A DNA stretch of 64,000 nt from Phoenix dactylifera (Eukaryota > Streptophyta > Magnoliopsida > Arecales > Arecaceae). The stretch spans positions 17,555,147 to 17,619,146 of the forward strand of contig NC_052402.1 in NCBI RefSeq assembly GCF_009389715.1, in the 5' to 3' direction. Below, piece after piece: positions 9,530 through 20,751 of this stretch; positions within the stretch are counted from its first letter, which is position 1; each line of letters begins with the position of its first letter. Made by a program: the position numbers and the translations under genes. The notes under the pieces were generated by a model, which was given only the letters and a program-made list of their open reading frames with translations, was not told the DNA's origin and did not search any database.

Positions 9530-10554
9530 TTTGAAAGGTGGCCTGGGGTGGCCTGCCCACCAGGGAAGTGTTGGCCCGGAAGGGTGTGAGACTCGTCCCA
9601 GTTTGTGAGATTTGTCAGGAGGCGGAAGAGTCTATCTTCCACGTCTTGTTTGGCTGCCAGCGGGCTGCTCGGGATTGGGCGTGCGCCTCGGATTAATCTG
9701 ATCTGCGTTGAAGGTGGGCATCGATTGAGGAGTTTTTGATCTTTTTTGGCTGAGGCTTCTCGACGGCCTGACCGACTGGAGCAGGGGATTAGGGCGGCTT
9801 ATCTGGCTTACCATTGCTGGCTGGATAGGAATGCCTAAGTATTTGAGGATAATGATGCGCACCCGAGAGCGGTGGTGGAAAGGGCCCTACGTCATGCAGT
9901 AGAGGTCCTTGACACCACTGCGTTGTCATCCCTTGGGTTGGCCGGAAAGGGCCCTACGTCATGCAGTAGAGGTCCTTGACACCACTGCGTTGTCATTCCG
10001 CTAGCATAGCGTCTAGGATCAAGCTTGTCTCCTGGGAGCCCCCACCTCCTAGTTTTCTTAAGGTGAACTTTGACGGCAGCGTCAGGGTGGGTGGTTGCAG
10101 TGGCGCTGGGTTTGTCATCAGAGATCAGCAGGCTAGACTAGTGGTGGCTGGGGGGGGCGGCGTATTTTTGACCAGACCCCTATCGGGCCGAGGTTAGGGC
10201 CGCTTAGGAGGATGTTTCCTATGCGAGACATGTGCTGGGTGCGGATCACATCATTCTTGAGGGGGATGCTGCCACGGTGATCGAGGAGATCCTGAGCTCT
10301 AGGCGGTCTGATGGGAGCATGTGGTTGATTCAGGATACTCGCAGCCTTCTGGGCGACTGTATTGTATTCCAGGCTACTCATGTGTACAGGGAGGCCAACT
10401 GTGCTGCGGACTGGGTGGCCTCTTATGCGACCCAACATTCCGGAGATGTTATCTGGGACGGACGTGACTCTTTGCAGTTTTTGCTTCTTTCTGACTTTTT
10501 GGGCTACACTCACACCCGTTGTGTGTGAGGCGCCGATGCACCAAAAAAAAAAAA
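9530..10554 (+). pseudogene. LINE ORF2 3' end (zinc-binding and RNase H domains), copy 1
   Basis: Degraded non-LTR retrotransposon. 9530-9690 encodes a zf-RVT-like segment (VCEICQEAEESIFHVLFGC) that follows reverse transcriptase in plant LINEs. 10,025-10,190 encodes the start of an RNase H domain (FLKVNFDGS...GAGFVIRD). After a frameshift, 10,207-10,528 encodes the rest (ILEGDAATVI, YREANCAADWVASY). An A-run at 10,540-10,552 marks the 3' end. Several stops and frameshifts are present, so it is dead. The reverse transcriptase core is absent, which is usual for 5'-truncated LINE insertions. Confidence 0.85.
9877..9997. repeat. 67-bp tandem duplication inside LINE copy 1
   Basis: The segment starting GGAAAGGGCCCTACGTCATG at 9877 is repeated without change over about 53 bp at 9944. 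The absence of differences suggests the duplication is recent relative to the decayed LINE around it. Confidence 0.9.
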
Positions 10555-10619
10555 ACTATTGTCCTGTCTAATTGTTGTTCTTTATTTTATCTTTATTTTT
10601 ATTTTACTTTTTAAAGTTC

Positions 10620-11385
10620 TCTTCACTCTTGTTGTAATCATAGTTTTATGCATTGGTTTGCCATGCTGCAAATTAGATTATATTGCACATTATTTTTCTA
10701 TTCTGATGCTGCATGGCATACTTTGTGAAATTGGTTAGCAGAGTGCTCTTCCCTTCGACCCATCCCTCTCCCCCCCCCCACCTCGAGAAGCTCTATGCCA
10801 AGCTCTAGTTATGAACGACGCAAAGGTTTATCTGGTTGCTGTCCTGATAAGTTTGATATGTGTCGGCATGCAGATTCTCACCAAGGCTGCCTTCAATACA
10901 GGCATGAGCACTGCTGTTTTTGTGTTCTATAGACGAGTAACTGCAGCTCTGTTCTTGGCGCCTATTGCATTTGTACTTGAAAGTTATTCCTTCCTCCCCT
11001 TTCTTATAGTTCCATTCTTTAGTAGTTACTATATTTATGGATCATTGAAGAAAAGAAAAAGGAAAAAGGGCATCTATAACTATCATCCATGAAAATGAGG
11101 CTTTGTGAGAGTTCATGGGATTATATGCCACTCCTCATGGTAATAGACAATATTTGTTTTCGAGAGAAACAATAGTATACAAAGTAGAAAGATGAATGGC
11201 TGCCACAAACCTTGCACTCATGGAGATATATGGTCACCGAACATAATGAGAATATGGAGATCATGCTATCATAATGAAATGCCAAATTACGATAGTTATT
11301 TGAGTGAATGTTACTATAAAATCTTAATCAAGCAGTGCCTCTACATAACAAAATAGAAGTTATCAACTTAAGGAGGCTTGATGTG
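10620..11385 (+). pseudogene. Truncated WAT1-like transporter pseudogene (upstream duplicate)
   Basis: 10,620-10,810 matches the promoter/5' region at 13,270-13,843. 10,811-10,983 matches exon 1 of the intact gene downstream with a few changes. 11,080-11,385 matches intron 3 up to the first bases of exon 4. Exons 2 and 3 are missing because the sequence jumps from a position equivalent to about 14,085 to about 14,850. The exon 1 donor is damaged (GAAAGTTATT instead of GAAAGGTACT), the exon 4 acceptor AG has become AA, and its first codon ATG has become ATA. Homology stops near 11,385, just before another LINE end. It is a tandem duplicate that died by deletion. Confidence 0.85.
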
Positions 11386-11399
11386 TAAAAAGTAAAAAC

Positions 11400-11946
11400 C
11401 CAGCTGACTCGACTCATTGAGCCGAGTCGACTTGGGCTACCTAGGGAAGAAACCAGGCTATCAAAGCTTAGCAGTCGACGGTGGGAGTAGAGGGGATGCG
11501 GGCTTCGTGATCAGGGACTCGCATTCACGAGTGGTTGCTGCTGGTGGCTGTCAGCTTTCAGACACCACTGCTCCCGAAGCTGAGCTACGAGCGGCATAGG
11601 CGGGTATTCGTTACGCCCGACGGGTGCTGCAGTCCACCTCTATCATTTTGGAAGGGACTCAGTTACCGTGATAGGTTGGATCCAGGGGGGTCCGAGTGGT
11701 CTAAGAGGGGACCACCCCTTGCTGCGTGATATTTGGTCGATGGGCGGCGATGGAGTGGCCTTTGAGGCAAAGGACGTCTTTAGGGAGGCTAACGGTGCTG
11801 CAGACTAGATGGCCGCTTATACGGCCAATCACGCAGGTGGTACATTGTGGACTCGAGATGCGGATTTGCCTAGTACATTCCGTGATATTTTATTTTCTGA
11901 CTTTATTGGGTGTGTCCGAACTCGCATAGTTTGACATGCCCGCTTT

Positions 11947-11980
<34 letters not shown>
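11400..11980 (+). pseudogene. LINE RNase H 3' end, copy 2, with long poly(A)
   Basis: Frames across 11,470-11,930 encode pieces of the same RNase H domain as copy 1 (DAGFVIRDSHSRVVAAGG, then EAELRAA, ILEG, FREANG, IGCVRTR), broken by frameshifts. About 32 A residues follow at 11,949-11,980. The long A-run suggests a more recent insertion than copy 1. The 5' part of the LINE is absent. An inverted pair of GACTCGACT/GAGTCGACT words sits just upstream at 11,407-11,432. Confidence 0.82.
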
Positions 11981-11983
<3 letters not shown>

Positions 11984-13121
11984 CAGCAGCCTAGCTAGAA
12001 CCTCAAGCCAGATAGGGAAGGGCCGGTTGGAATTGTTGATTCTGCGCTCGACCTTTCCTTTTTTGGCAGACCGCCTCGTCCACTCTAATTCTTTCCTTGT
12101 TCCATAGCCTCACTTCGCCTCCTCCCCCTTGGATCTCTCCACCATGATCTTCTTCCTCTTCCCTCTCTTTCCTCCTTCCTCTTCCTTTCCCCTATTGGGC
12201 TCACTGTGCCCTACTTTGAGCTACCAGATCCACAACCTCAAGCTCGTCAGAGCCAAGGTCACCCATTTCCTCCCTCGATCTTCCCATCCTGATCAACCCA
12301 GCAATGGCCAGAATCTGGCAAAGGGTTGGAATTAGACCAAAAAAAAAACCAATCTGATGGTCGTTCCGCCCATTGTCTTGCCGCTAGACTTTCGGCTGCT
12401 CCTCCGGCTGCAGCCGTCAACCCTCCACAACTCTCACCAATAGGTATAATAGTCGGCATACAGCCTTCACCAATAGATATAATAGTTGGCATACGGCCCT
12501 GCTAGTGGTTTTAATAGTTGGCAGACTGTGATATATAGTCGATTACGACCCTATCATAGTTACAAGGTGACCTGAGCATTTAGTCCGAGAGTATTGTTTT
12601 TATGTCATGATATGACTATTTATGGAATTTGCATATGCAATAACATATTTGGTTTTATAACTTGTTTTATTATGTGGTTGTTACGAAATGCTCTAATTAC
12701 TTGGTGAAATGGTTTAACTATCTCCATGATTTATTCACGCATGATCAGATTTTCATGTCATGAATTGTTATGTAATTATATCTATAAAATGCTTGATTTG
12801 CAATAAAAGTTATTTTCAATGACACATTAAATCATATAAAACTGATGCATAAATTGTTATATAAGATAGTACATGGTTACTTACTGAGCTAGAATCACAT
12901 CTTTCTCTTTGTTCTTTTTAGACAAAACAAGTTGTTAGGTGCAAGAAGGGATAATTCAAGTGGAGGTCGAGATAATATGCATCAAAGCATAGTAGCAAGC
13001 CAATAATAAATTTAGTTTATGACTATGAAAATATGGGTTATGTAGCTTGGATATTTAGATGCCATGTACCTGGACCTCTTTGTTTAGTAAAAAATTGGAC
13101 CACTTTTATTATTATACAAAT

Positions 13122-13175
<54 letters not shown>

Positions 13176-13843
13176 GCTTCATGCATGTTATCGGGGGCGA
13201 CATCTCATGGTAGCACGACTATGTTATGTTCCGGATTTGGGGCAAAGTTTCTATTCTGATGCTTAATGTTCACTCTTTTGTAATCATAGTTTTATGCATG
13301 GTTTTCCCACGCTGGAAATTAGATCATATTGCACATCATTGTTCTATGCTCACGCGGCATGGCTTTGTGGAATTGGTTAGCAGATTTCTCTTCCACACCC
13401 CCGCCTCCCCCAACCCCCCTCCAACCTCCTCTTTTTCCTGCGCTTGAGTTTGCGGAGAATCCAACGGTTACTTTGTGTATGTGTTTAAGTTCGGATGGGG
13501 GATTTTCTGAAGAATTATGTTTACCCGTAAGCACGGCATATGATATCTCACAGACAACACACGGAACCTGTCTCATTTGTTCTCTATATTGTGATTGGAT
13601 GATTGAAAAATAGAATATGTCAGTGCTAGCTACTAGTGGCGAAGAATCTTGTCCATTTAGACAGCACTTGCTCATCCTTTTGCTCCTGATTGGTCCTCAA
13701 AATCAGCGAGATTTTTTATTGAGGAAAAAGGAAGAGATATTATTTTGCTATGTTTTGCATGCACATCCATTTAACAACTTCTAGTTCTCTCTTCCCTTCT
13801 ACCCATCCCCCCACCTTGAGAAGCTCTAAGCCAAGCTCTAGTC
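11981..13843. other. Repeat-rich region upstream of the WAT1-like gene
   Basis: I see no supported gene. 12,435-12,528 holds about three copies of a 33-bp unit (CACCAATAGRTATAATAG...). 13,130-13,172 is a (TA)n microsatellite. 13,270-13,843 is the duplicated 5' flank shared with the pseudogene at 10,620 and probably contains the promoter. The rest is non-coding. Confidence 0.6.
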
Positions 13844-16654
13844 ATGAACAACGCAAAGGTTTATCTGGTTGCTGTCCTGATAAGTTTGATACGTGTCGGC
13901 ATGCAGATTCTCACCAAGGCTGCCTTCAATACAGGCATGAGCACTACTGTTTTTGTGTTCTATAGACAAGCATCTGCAGCTCTGTTCTTGACACCTATCG
14001 CATTTGTACTTGAAAGGTACTCCCTCCCCCCCCTTTTGTATAATTCCATTCTTTAGTAGTTACTTTATTCATGGATGGTTGAAGAATTTTGTTCTTCAGG
14101 AAAAGAGCTCCACCACTACCATTTATGGTTTGCTTCAAGATTTTCATGCTAGCTTTCTTGGGGTAAGTTTTGGCTTTTGATAGCTATCAAGTAATTAACT
14201 TCAGACCATTACGACTACTCTTTGCTGCGTATTTAGTCTTTGAAGAACTCATCACTTCTTGCGTTCCTAATTTTCTACTCATTTATCCACACAAAAATTT
14301 CATTCTGCACATCTACTTTAGTTTGAAACACTGGTTCTTTTTATGTGACACCATCCTTCATACTGCGGATTTAACAGTTCTTTTTTAGTTTATTGCACTA
14401 AAGTTATTCATGCTTTTCTAACTTTTTTTTTGTGTGTGCATGTGTGGTTAGGCTTGCGGTTTACTTCAACATACTCTCCCTGGCTCTTGATTATACTTCA
14501 GCAACATTGGCAGCTGCAATGATAAATTTCATTCCTGTGCTTACCTTCATTTTGGCTGTTCTATTTGGGTATGGCTCGATCACGTTGCTCGTAAGTCCTA
14601 GTATTTTTTTAACAATAAGTAGCTACTCCAATGGATTTTTTGCAGAAAGATTACTGTTCTATTTTATATTGATAAGGATAGAGAAGCTTTGGATCCACAC
14701 ACTATGCTTTAGTTCAGCAGTTTGCACATTTCCTTCAATCTGGAAGAGGATTTAGGACTAAACTTAAGAAGCATTTCTGAAGAATTTAATCCAAACAATT
14801 CTGATTGAACACCAACTATTGTTCTCAACAAAAAAATAAAAAAACAGGGAATCTAGGACTATCATCCATGACAAGGAGGCCTTGCGAGAGTTCATAGGAT
14901 TATATGCCATTCATCATGGTAATATGCAATTTTTGTTTTTGAGAGAGCCAATAGTATACAAAATAGAAAGATGAATGGCTGCCACAAACCTTGCACTCAT
15001 GGAGTTACAGTCACCGAACAAAAAGAGAATATGGAGATCATGCTATCATAATGAAATACCAAATTACGATAATTATTTGAATGAATGCTACTATAAAATC
15101 TCAATCGGGCAGTGCCTCTACATAACAGAATGGAAGCTATCAAGTTAAGGAGTCGTAAAGGGATTGCAAAAGTTTCTGGAGTGGTGCTCTGCCTAGCCGG
15201 TATTTTGACAATGGCCTTCTACAAAGGACCTCACTTGAAATCCTTTATCCACCATTCCCTCCTTGGCCAAGGACATAGCCACAGCGATCGAAGTCACAGC
15301 CATTCTCACAATACATGGATCTTGGGAACCTTCCTCATGACCATTGCCGCTTCAACATTGTCTTTGTGGATGGTGCTGCAGGTATGACTCTAGGCTTTAA
15401 TCATACTTTCTATCCTTCAAAGTGGACATGGACACCCTAACGTTTTCATCTTACTTCAAAATAGGGACCTGTGTTGCAAGAGTATCCTTCCAAGCTTCTA
15501 TTCACTACCCTACAGTGCCACTTTGGCACCGCTCAATCATTCTTCATAGCACTGGCTTCTGAGAGGGACTTCTCTCGGTGGAAGTTGGGCTCCGACATTA
15601 ATCTAATCGCAGTGGGTTATGGTGTAAGTATATTTTTGCGTGCACCGTTTTGTTCCAGTGAAACATTGTGTAAGAAAAATGATCGATTTCCAAAACTAAA
15701 CTTAAAGAGGAATCCTAGCAAGGGAATTTATTTCTGCTGCCATAGCTAGCATTGCTCGGTTACAGATGTGTGGAAATTATGCTGCAGTCCAAAAGATTCA
15801 AGGCTTTAAGCTTTCTTCTCAAGAAAAAAAAAGGTTTTAAGCTTCAAAGTGGAAGACTGCTAGGCTGATAAACGCAAGTCGCGGACTTAGCTAGTTGATA
15901 TTAGATAATTATATAAGGCCTAGTTTGTCAATATTTCAAAGATATACTTTGATGTCTTTTATGATGGTGCTAATCATTTACTATAGGTATCTTATGAAAC
16001 CAACCTTAATCACTGACAGAAATAAAAGCGAGTCTGATACATGATCAAATTAGCCAAAGGAGACGGACTGATTTGTATATGGTTACTAGTATATGGTTTT
16101 AATTACTTTAGTTATATGTCAAATATATATATCACTAGAGAATAATGAGGAATATATAGGGTTAACGATTGCTTAATTTTTTCAACTTCCCTTATTGTAT
16201 TTCTTCTAGCAATTTTTTACTCATAGTCTAAGTGATGCATGGCGCAGAGCATCATTGGCATTGGAGTTTCATATTACTTGCAGTCATGGACCATTGAGAA
16301 AAGAGGGCCAGTTTTCTTAGCCATGTTCATGCCGTTAACTCTAGTCATCACCATGATACTCTCTTCATTTCTCCTAGCAGAACAAATTGGTTTGGGAAGG
16401 TGTAGTTCGATGCTCAACAAAATCTCCTTTCTCAATTTTATATTAACATGCTTAAAGTAGAAGTTTGGCTACTAGTCTCATGTTGATGCTGCAGTGTTTT
16501 AGGTGGAAGCCTGATGGTCGGAGGCCTTTACAGTGTTCTATGGGGAAAGAGTAAAGAACATGCTGATAGCAACATACAAATGAGGGAAGATGGAGAATCT
16601 TGCTTAGAGGAGAAAAAAATCGCACCATCAGTTGAGACTACACAAGCAACATAA
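13844..16654 (+). CDS. WAT1-related protein (EamA-domain plant drug/metabolite exporter family)
   Basis: Seven exons join without a stop: 13844-14016, 14100-14162, 14452-14568, 15129-15381, 15465-15623, 16248-16399, 16495-16654 (1077 nt, 358 aa). All introns are GT-AG and phases agree. Family features seen are the start AKVYLVAVLISLI, then KAAFN and VFVFYRQ in exon 1, DYTSATLAAAMINFIPV in exon 3, KVSGVVLCLAGIL in exon 4, FSRWKLG in exon 5, SYYLQSWTIEKRGPVFLAMF in exon 6 and GGLYSVLWGKSKE in exon 7. The family has ten membrane helices in two EamA halves and exports small metabolites; WAT1 itself acts at the vacuole membrane in auxin homeostasis. The substrate here is unknown. A His/Ser-rich loop (GHSHSDRSHSHSH) lies mid-protein. 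The 3' UTR is cut by a Gypsy LTR 12 nt after the stop. Confidence 0.92.
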
Positions 16655-16666
16655 GTTGTCCAATTA

Positions 16667-17197
16667 TGACATAGAACCGGTTGCTGATCGCGGAGGACGT
16701 CGCAGCTGTGGAGATGTTTCAACCGTGGATGAAATCGCTGTTAAGGAAGAGTTGGGATCAACCATCTGATTTCCGTTTCATCTAGTCAAAAGTCCTTCCG
16801 AATTTGAACTCTGTTTCGAATGAGGCATGAGTCTTTGTTTCCGTTTTAAGTTGGTTTAGATTTGGTTTGTTTTATTTTCTAAATCCTGGTTGAATCCCGG
16901 TTGGAGTAGGAGTCCTTTGTTTCGTTTGGGTTAAAGGGTTGGGGTTGTGTAGCCTATATAAGACATCGTTGAAGACCTTGAGGGGGTTTCTTCCGTTCTG
17001 TTTTTTTCTTCAGCCGCCATTGAATGAAAACCAGAGAACTCCGTTATGTTTTCTGAATATCAGCATTCCCGTTTTATGCTCTGTTTTGAGGCAGCAAATA
17101 GCAATTGCTTGGGATTCAAAGCTTCTTCCTCAATTAGAAGTCTTGTTCTTCAGATCCAGCGCTTGTGAATCTCAAACCCACACTTCCAGCAGCATCA
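16667..17197 (+). repeat. 5' LTR of Gypsy element
   Basis: It starts TGACATAGAACCGG. A TATATAAG box is at 16955-16962. Because it follows the transporter stop codon by only 12 nt, host transcripts probably terminate in or read through this LTR (inference). The polyadenylation-like hexamer near 17,033 reads AATGAA here but AATAAA in the 3' LTR (21,005-21,010). Confidence 0.93.
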
Positions 17198-17199
17198 AT

Positions 17200-17211
17200 T
17201 GGTATCAGAGC
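17200..17211 (+). other. Primer-binding site of Gypsy element (initiator tRNA-Met)
   Basis: TGGTATCAGAGC lies 2 nt after the 5' LTR. Confidence 0.9.
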
Positions 17212-17222
17212 AGGTTTTTCCT

Positions 17223-17807
17223 ATGGCGATGGCAAACAACAGCGTTGAGAGCGTCCATCCCATCGACGAAGATCATGGGATGCCAGCCCTTTGGGTGGTG
17301 GTTCGCAACCTTGAAGACGCCATGCGAAACATCCAGCAGACACTCAACGAGTTGCGGATCGAAAACATAAGGGAACCCAACCGGAATCGGGTTCAGGAAG
17401 TTCTGGCCTCTTTTGTGGTTCAGCGAATTCTATTTGCCCTGAGAAATGAAGAGGAAATGCAACGCCATAACATCTTCAAAACCCACTGCACCATCAACAA
17501 AATTGTGTGTAATGTGATTATTGACAGCGGCAGCAGTGAAAATATTGTTTCTTCCGCATTGGTTCGTGCGATGGGATTGAAGACAGAAAGGCATCCGTCT
17601 CGATACAAGATTGGATGGATTAAGAAAGGTGTTGAAACAAGAGTGGAAAATGTATGTAGGGTGCTATTGTCCATTGGGCAGTACTACAAGGATGAGGTGG
17701 TGTGTGATGTGATAGATATAGATGCATGCCATGTTCTACTCGGGCATCCATGGCAGCATGACACGGATGTTATATTCAAAGGTCGAGACAACACATACAT
17801 GTTCTGA
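17223..17807 (+). pseudogene. Gypsy gag remnant and aspartic protease
   Basis: From ATG 17223 the frame has a short gag-like N-terminus, far shorter than a normal gag and without a zinc knuckle. It is followed by a retropepsin-like domain with the catalytic DSGS at about 17,524 and a conserved HVLLGHPW near 17,730. It ends at TGA 17805-17807, after which the pol frame continues in another phase. Confidence 0.82.
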
Positions 17808-18960
17808 TGGCATGGCAGAAAAATTCTTGTTGGTGCCTATGAAAGAGAAGCATACCCCCAAAACTTCTCAAGTGGAGGGGAGGTCCTTCTTTGCGGTTTC
17901 AGGAAAGCAGTTCATGGCGGACCTTAAGGAGGCTGAAGAAGTCATGGTGCTGGTTGTTAAGGGAGCAGACATGCCTATCATCCAGCAGGTGCCCGAGCAG
18001 CTCAAGGAGTTGTTGATGGAGTTCAAAGACATCACACCTGCAGAGTTACCGGATAGACTGCCTCCGATACGAGATATTCAGCACCATATTGATTTGGTGC
18101 CTGGTGCAAGTCTCCCTAATCTGCCTCATTACCGCATGAGTCCTAAAGAGAGCGAAATTCTGCAGCAGCAAGTTAAAGATTTAATCAAGAAGGGACTGAT
18201 TCAGGAGAGCATGAGTCTGTGTGCAGTGCCTGCACCGTTGACGTCGAAGAAGGATGGGAGTTGGCGCATGTGTGTGGACAGCCGCGCGATCAACAAGATA
18301 ACGGTAAAATACCATTTTTCCATACCCCGTTTGAACGATATGCTCGACGTGTTGGAGGGAGCAAAGGTCTTCTCCAAAATTGACCTACGGAGCGGCTATT
18401 ATCAGATTCGGATTCATCCTAGTAATGAGTGGAAGACGTCTTTCAAGATGAAGGATGGGCTGTACCAGTAGATGCTCATGCTTTTTGGCCTATCCAATGC
18501 ACCAAGCACCTTCATAAGGATAATGAACCAGATACTAAAATTATTTATTGGAAAGTTCGTCGTCGTCTACTTTGATGATATTTTGATATATAGTCGTAAT
18601 GAGATTGACCATAAGGAACACTTGAGAGTGGTTTTGCTTGCTTTACAAGAGAATCAGTTGTTTGTTAATCTTAAGAGGTGCTATTTTGTTACAACACGCT
18701 TGGTGTTCCTGGGATTTGTCGTTGGGGCTGATGGTATACATGTTGATGAGAATAAAGTGAAGGCAATACGGGAATGGCCGACTCTTACAAATATCAGCCA
18801 AGTCCGTAGCTTTCATGGGTTAGCGACGTTCTATCGACGTTTCATCCGAAACTTCAGCACCATCATCGCTCACATCACCAAATGCATGAAGAAGGGCTGA
18901 TTTCAATGGGGGGACTAGCAGAAAGCAAGTTTTGAGTTGATAAAAGAGAAACTGACCTCT
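17808..18960 (+). pseudogene. Gypsy reverse transcriptase, with two premature stops
   Basis: The frame covers the linker and RT fingers/palm ([31 protein letters not shown]) up to TAG 18469-18471, where a Trp codon is expected. It continues in the same frame through [11 protein letters not shown] and the catalytic YFDDIL (about 18568-18585) to TGA 18898-18900. The catalytic motif is intact but the enzyme cannot be made full-length. Confidence 0.9.
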
Positions 18961-19540
18961 GCACCAATACTAGTATTACCGAGTTTTGAGAAGCTATTTG
19001 AAGTGGAATGTGACGCTTTTGTGATCGGCATAGGGACTGTTTTAACCTAAGAAGGACAGCCCATGGAATACTTTAGTGAGAAAATTAGTGAAGCACGGTA
19101 GAAGTGAACGACCTATGAGTTGGAGTTCTATGCCATCATCCGTGCGTTGAAGCATTGGGAGCATTATCTTATTCGGAAAGAGTTCGTCCTCTACAGCGAC
19201 CACCAAGCTTTGAAGTACATTAATAGTCAAAGCAATCTGAACCGAATGCATGTCCGGTGGGTGAGCTTCTTGCAGAAATTTTCTTTTGTGTTGAAACATC
19301 GATCCGGGCAACATAATCAGGTGGCTGATGCACTGAGCCATCGTAGTGCCTTGCTGACTACTATGTGGACAGAGGTTGTGGGGTTTGAATGTTTGAAGGA
19401 ACTGTATGCGGAGGATGAAGACTTCAAGGATGCGTGGGTGAAGTGTACAAGTCATCAAGCAATGGAAGATTTCCACATTCAGGATGGCTACTTGTTCCGA
19501 GGAAATTCCTTATGTATTCCCAGATCATCATTGTGAGAGA
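18961..19540 (+). pseudogene. Gypsy RNase H domain, broken
   Basis: Downstream of RT the frame shows connection and RNase H features (FEVECDAF near 19,000, [10 protein letters not shown] near 19,190, [16 protein letters not shown] near 19,300). Stop codons lie at about 19,048 and 19,099-19,107. The last acidic part is intact up to a stop at about 19,534. Confidence 0.85.
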
Positions 19541-20300
19541 AGCTGCTAGAGATCTTCATGGTGGCGGCCTTAGTGGGCATATGGGTCGGGACAAGACCAT
19601 TGCTAGTCTTATGGAAAGGTATCATTGGCCGCGGCTGAGAAGAGATGTTGGAATGTTTGTTCAGAGGTGCTATACTTGTCAAACAGCGAAGGGACAGTCG
19701 CAAAACACTGGTCTCTACATGTCTCTACCTGTGCCAAATGCTATTTAGGAGGATCTGTCGATGGATTTTGTGTTGGGTCTTCCCCGATACAAAGGGAGGT
19801 AGACTCGGTCTTTCTGGTGGTTGACAGGTTTTCCAAGATGGTATATTTCATCCCTTGCAAGAAGACATCAAATGCATCTCATATTGTGAGGTTGTTCTTC
19901 CGAGAGATTGTTCGTTTGCATGGAGTACCACATTCCATAACATCAGATCAGGATTCAAAATTTTTGAGTCATTGTTGGCTTACCTTATGGCGGATGTTCG
20001 ACACTTCATTAAAATTCAGCAGCACTACACATCTCCAGACTGATGGGCAGACGGAAGTGATTAACAAAACACTTGGTAATTTGATTCGATGTATTTGTGG
20101 AGGCAATCCGAAGCATTGGGATCATGCCTTGGCCTAAGCAGAGTTCGCTTACAACAATGCTATTCATAGTGGAACCGGAAAGTCGCCTTTCTCCATTGTC
20201 TATTCAAAGGCACCAAAGCACGCCTTGGATCTAGTGTGTCTGCCAAAAGTCCCTGGAAGAAATGTGGCAGCAGAAAATCTTGCAGAAGAAGTTCAAGCCA
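19535..20300 (+). pseudogene. Gypsy integrase (zinc finger and DDE core), frame-shifted
   Basis: The HHCC zinc finger ([14 protein letters not shown], then CYTCQTAKG) lies at 19,555-19,690. The first core Asp is near [10 protein letters not shown] (about 19,757), the second near [12 protein letters not shown] (about 19,945), and the Glu lies in [10 protein letters not shown] (about 20,050). A TAG near 19,747, a frameshift near 19,795 and a TAA near 20,136 disrupt it. Confidence 0.85.
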
Positions 20301-20307
20301 TATTTAA

Positions 20308-20751
20308 TTGGAAGGGAAGAAGCGCTTAAAGGACTCGAATGCTAAGTACAAGGCAAAGGTAGATAAACATCGGAGGCATAAAGAATTCCAAGAGGGGGAC
20401 ATGGTGATGGTTTTTCTTCGAAATGAGAGATTTCCGGTGGAAACTTATAGCAAATGGAAACCAAGGAAATATGGTCCCTACATGATTTTGAAGAAGATCA
20501 ATAGCAACGCATATGTAATTAATCTACTAGATAATATGGGGATTTCGAAGACATTTAATGTTGTTGATATTCATGAGTATCATGATTCTGAGGAGCAGTT
20601 GTATTCCAACATTAACTCGGGGATGAGTTGTTCTCAAGTGGAGGGGACTGATGTAGAACCGGTTGCTGATCATGGAGGACGTCGCAGTTGTGGAGATGTT
20701 TCAACCGTGGATGAAGTCGGTATTAAGGAAGAGTTGGGATCAACCATCTGA
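20308..20751 (+). pseudogene. Gypsy integrase C-terminus that runs into the 3' LTR
   Basis: The open frame contains a GPY/F-like module ([12 protein letters not shown]) and no obvious classical chromodomain. It crosses the polypurine tract and continues about 100 nt inside the 3' LTR before stopping at 20749-20751. Polyprotein ends overlapping the LTR are known in the CRM chromovirus group; lineage assignment from this alone is weak. Confidence 0.7.

Noticed and set aside
13127..13200. Tyr/Ile-rich ORF over the TA repeat (also 43,480-43,551)
   Set aside because: Translation of a (TA)n microsatellite.
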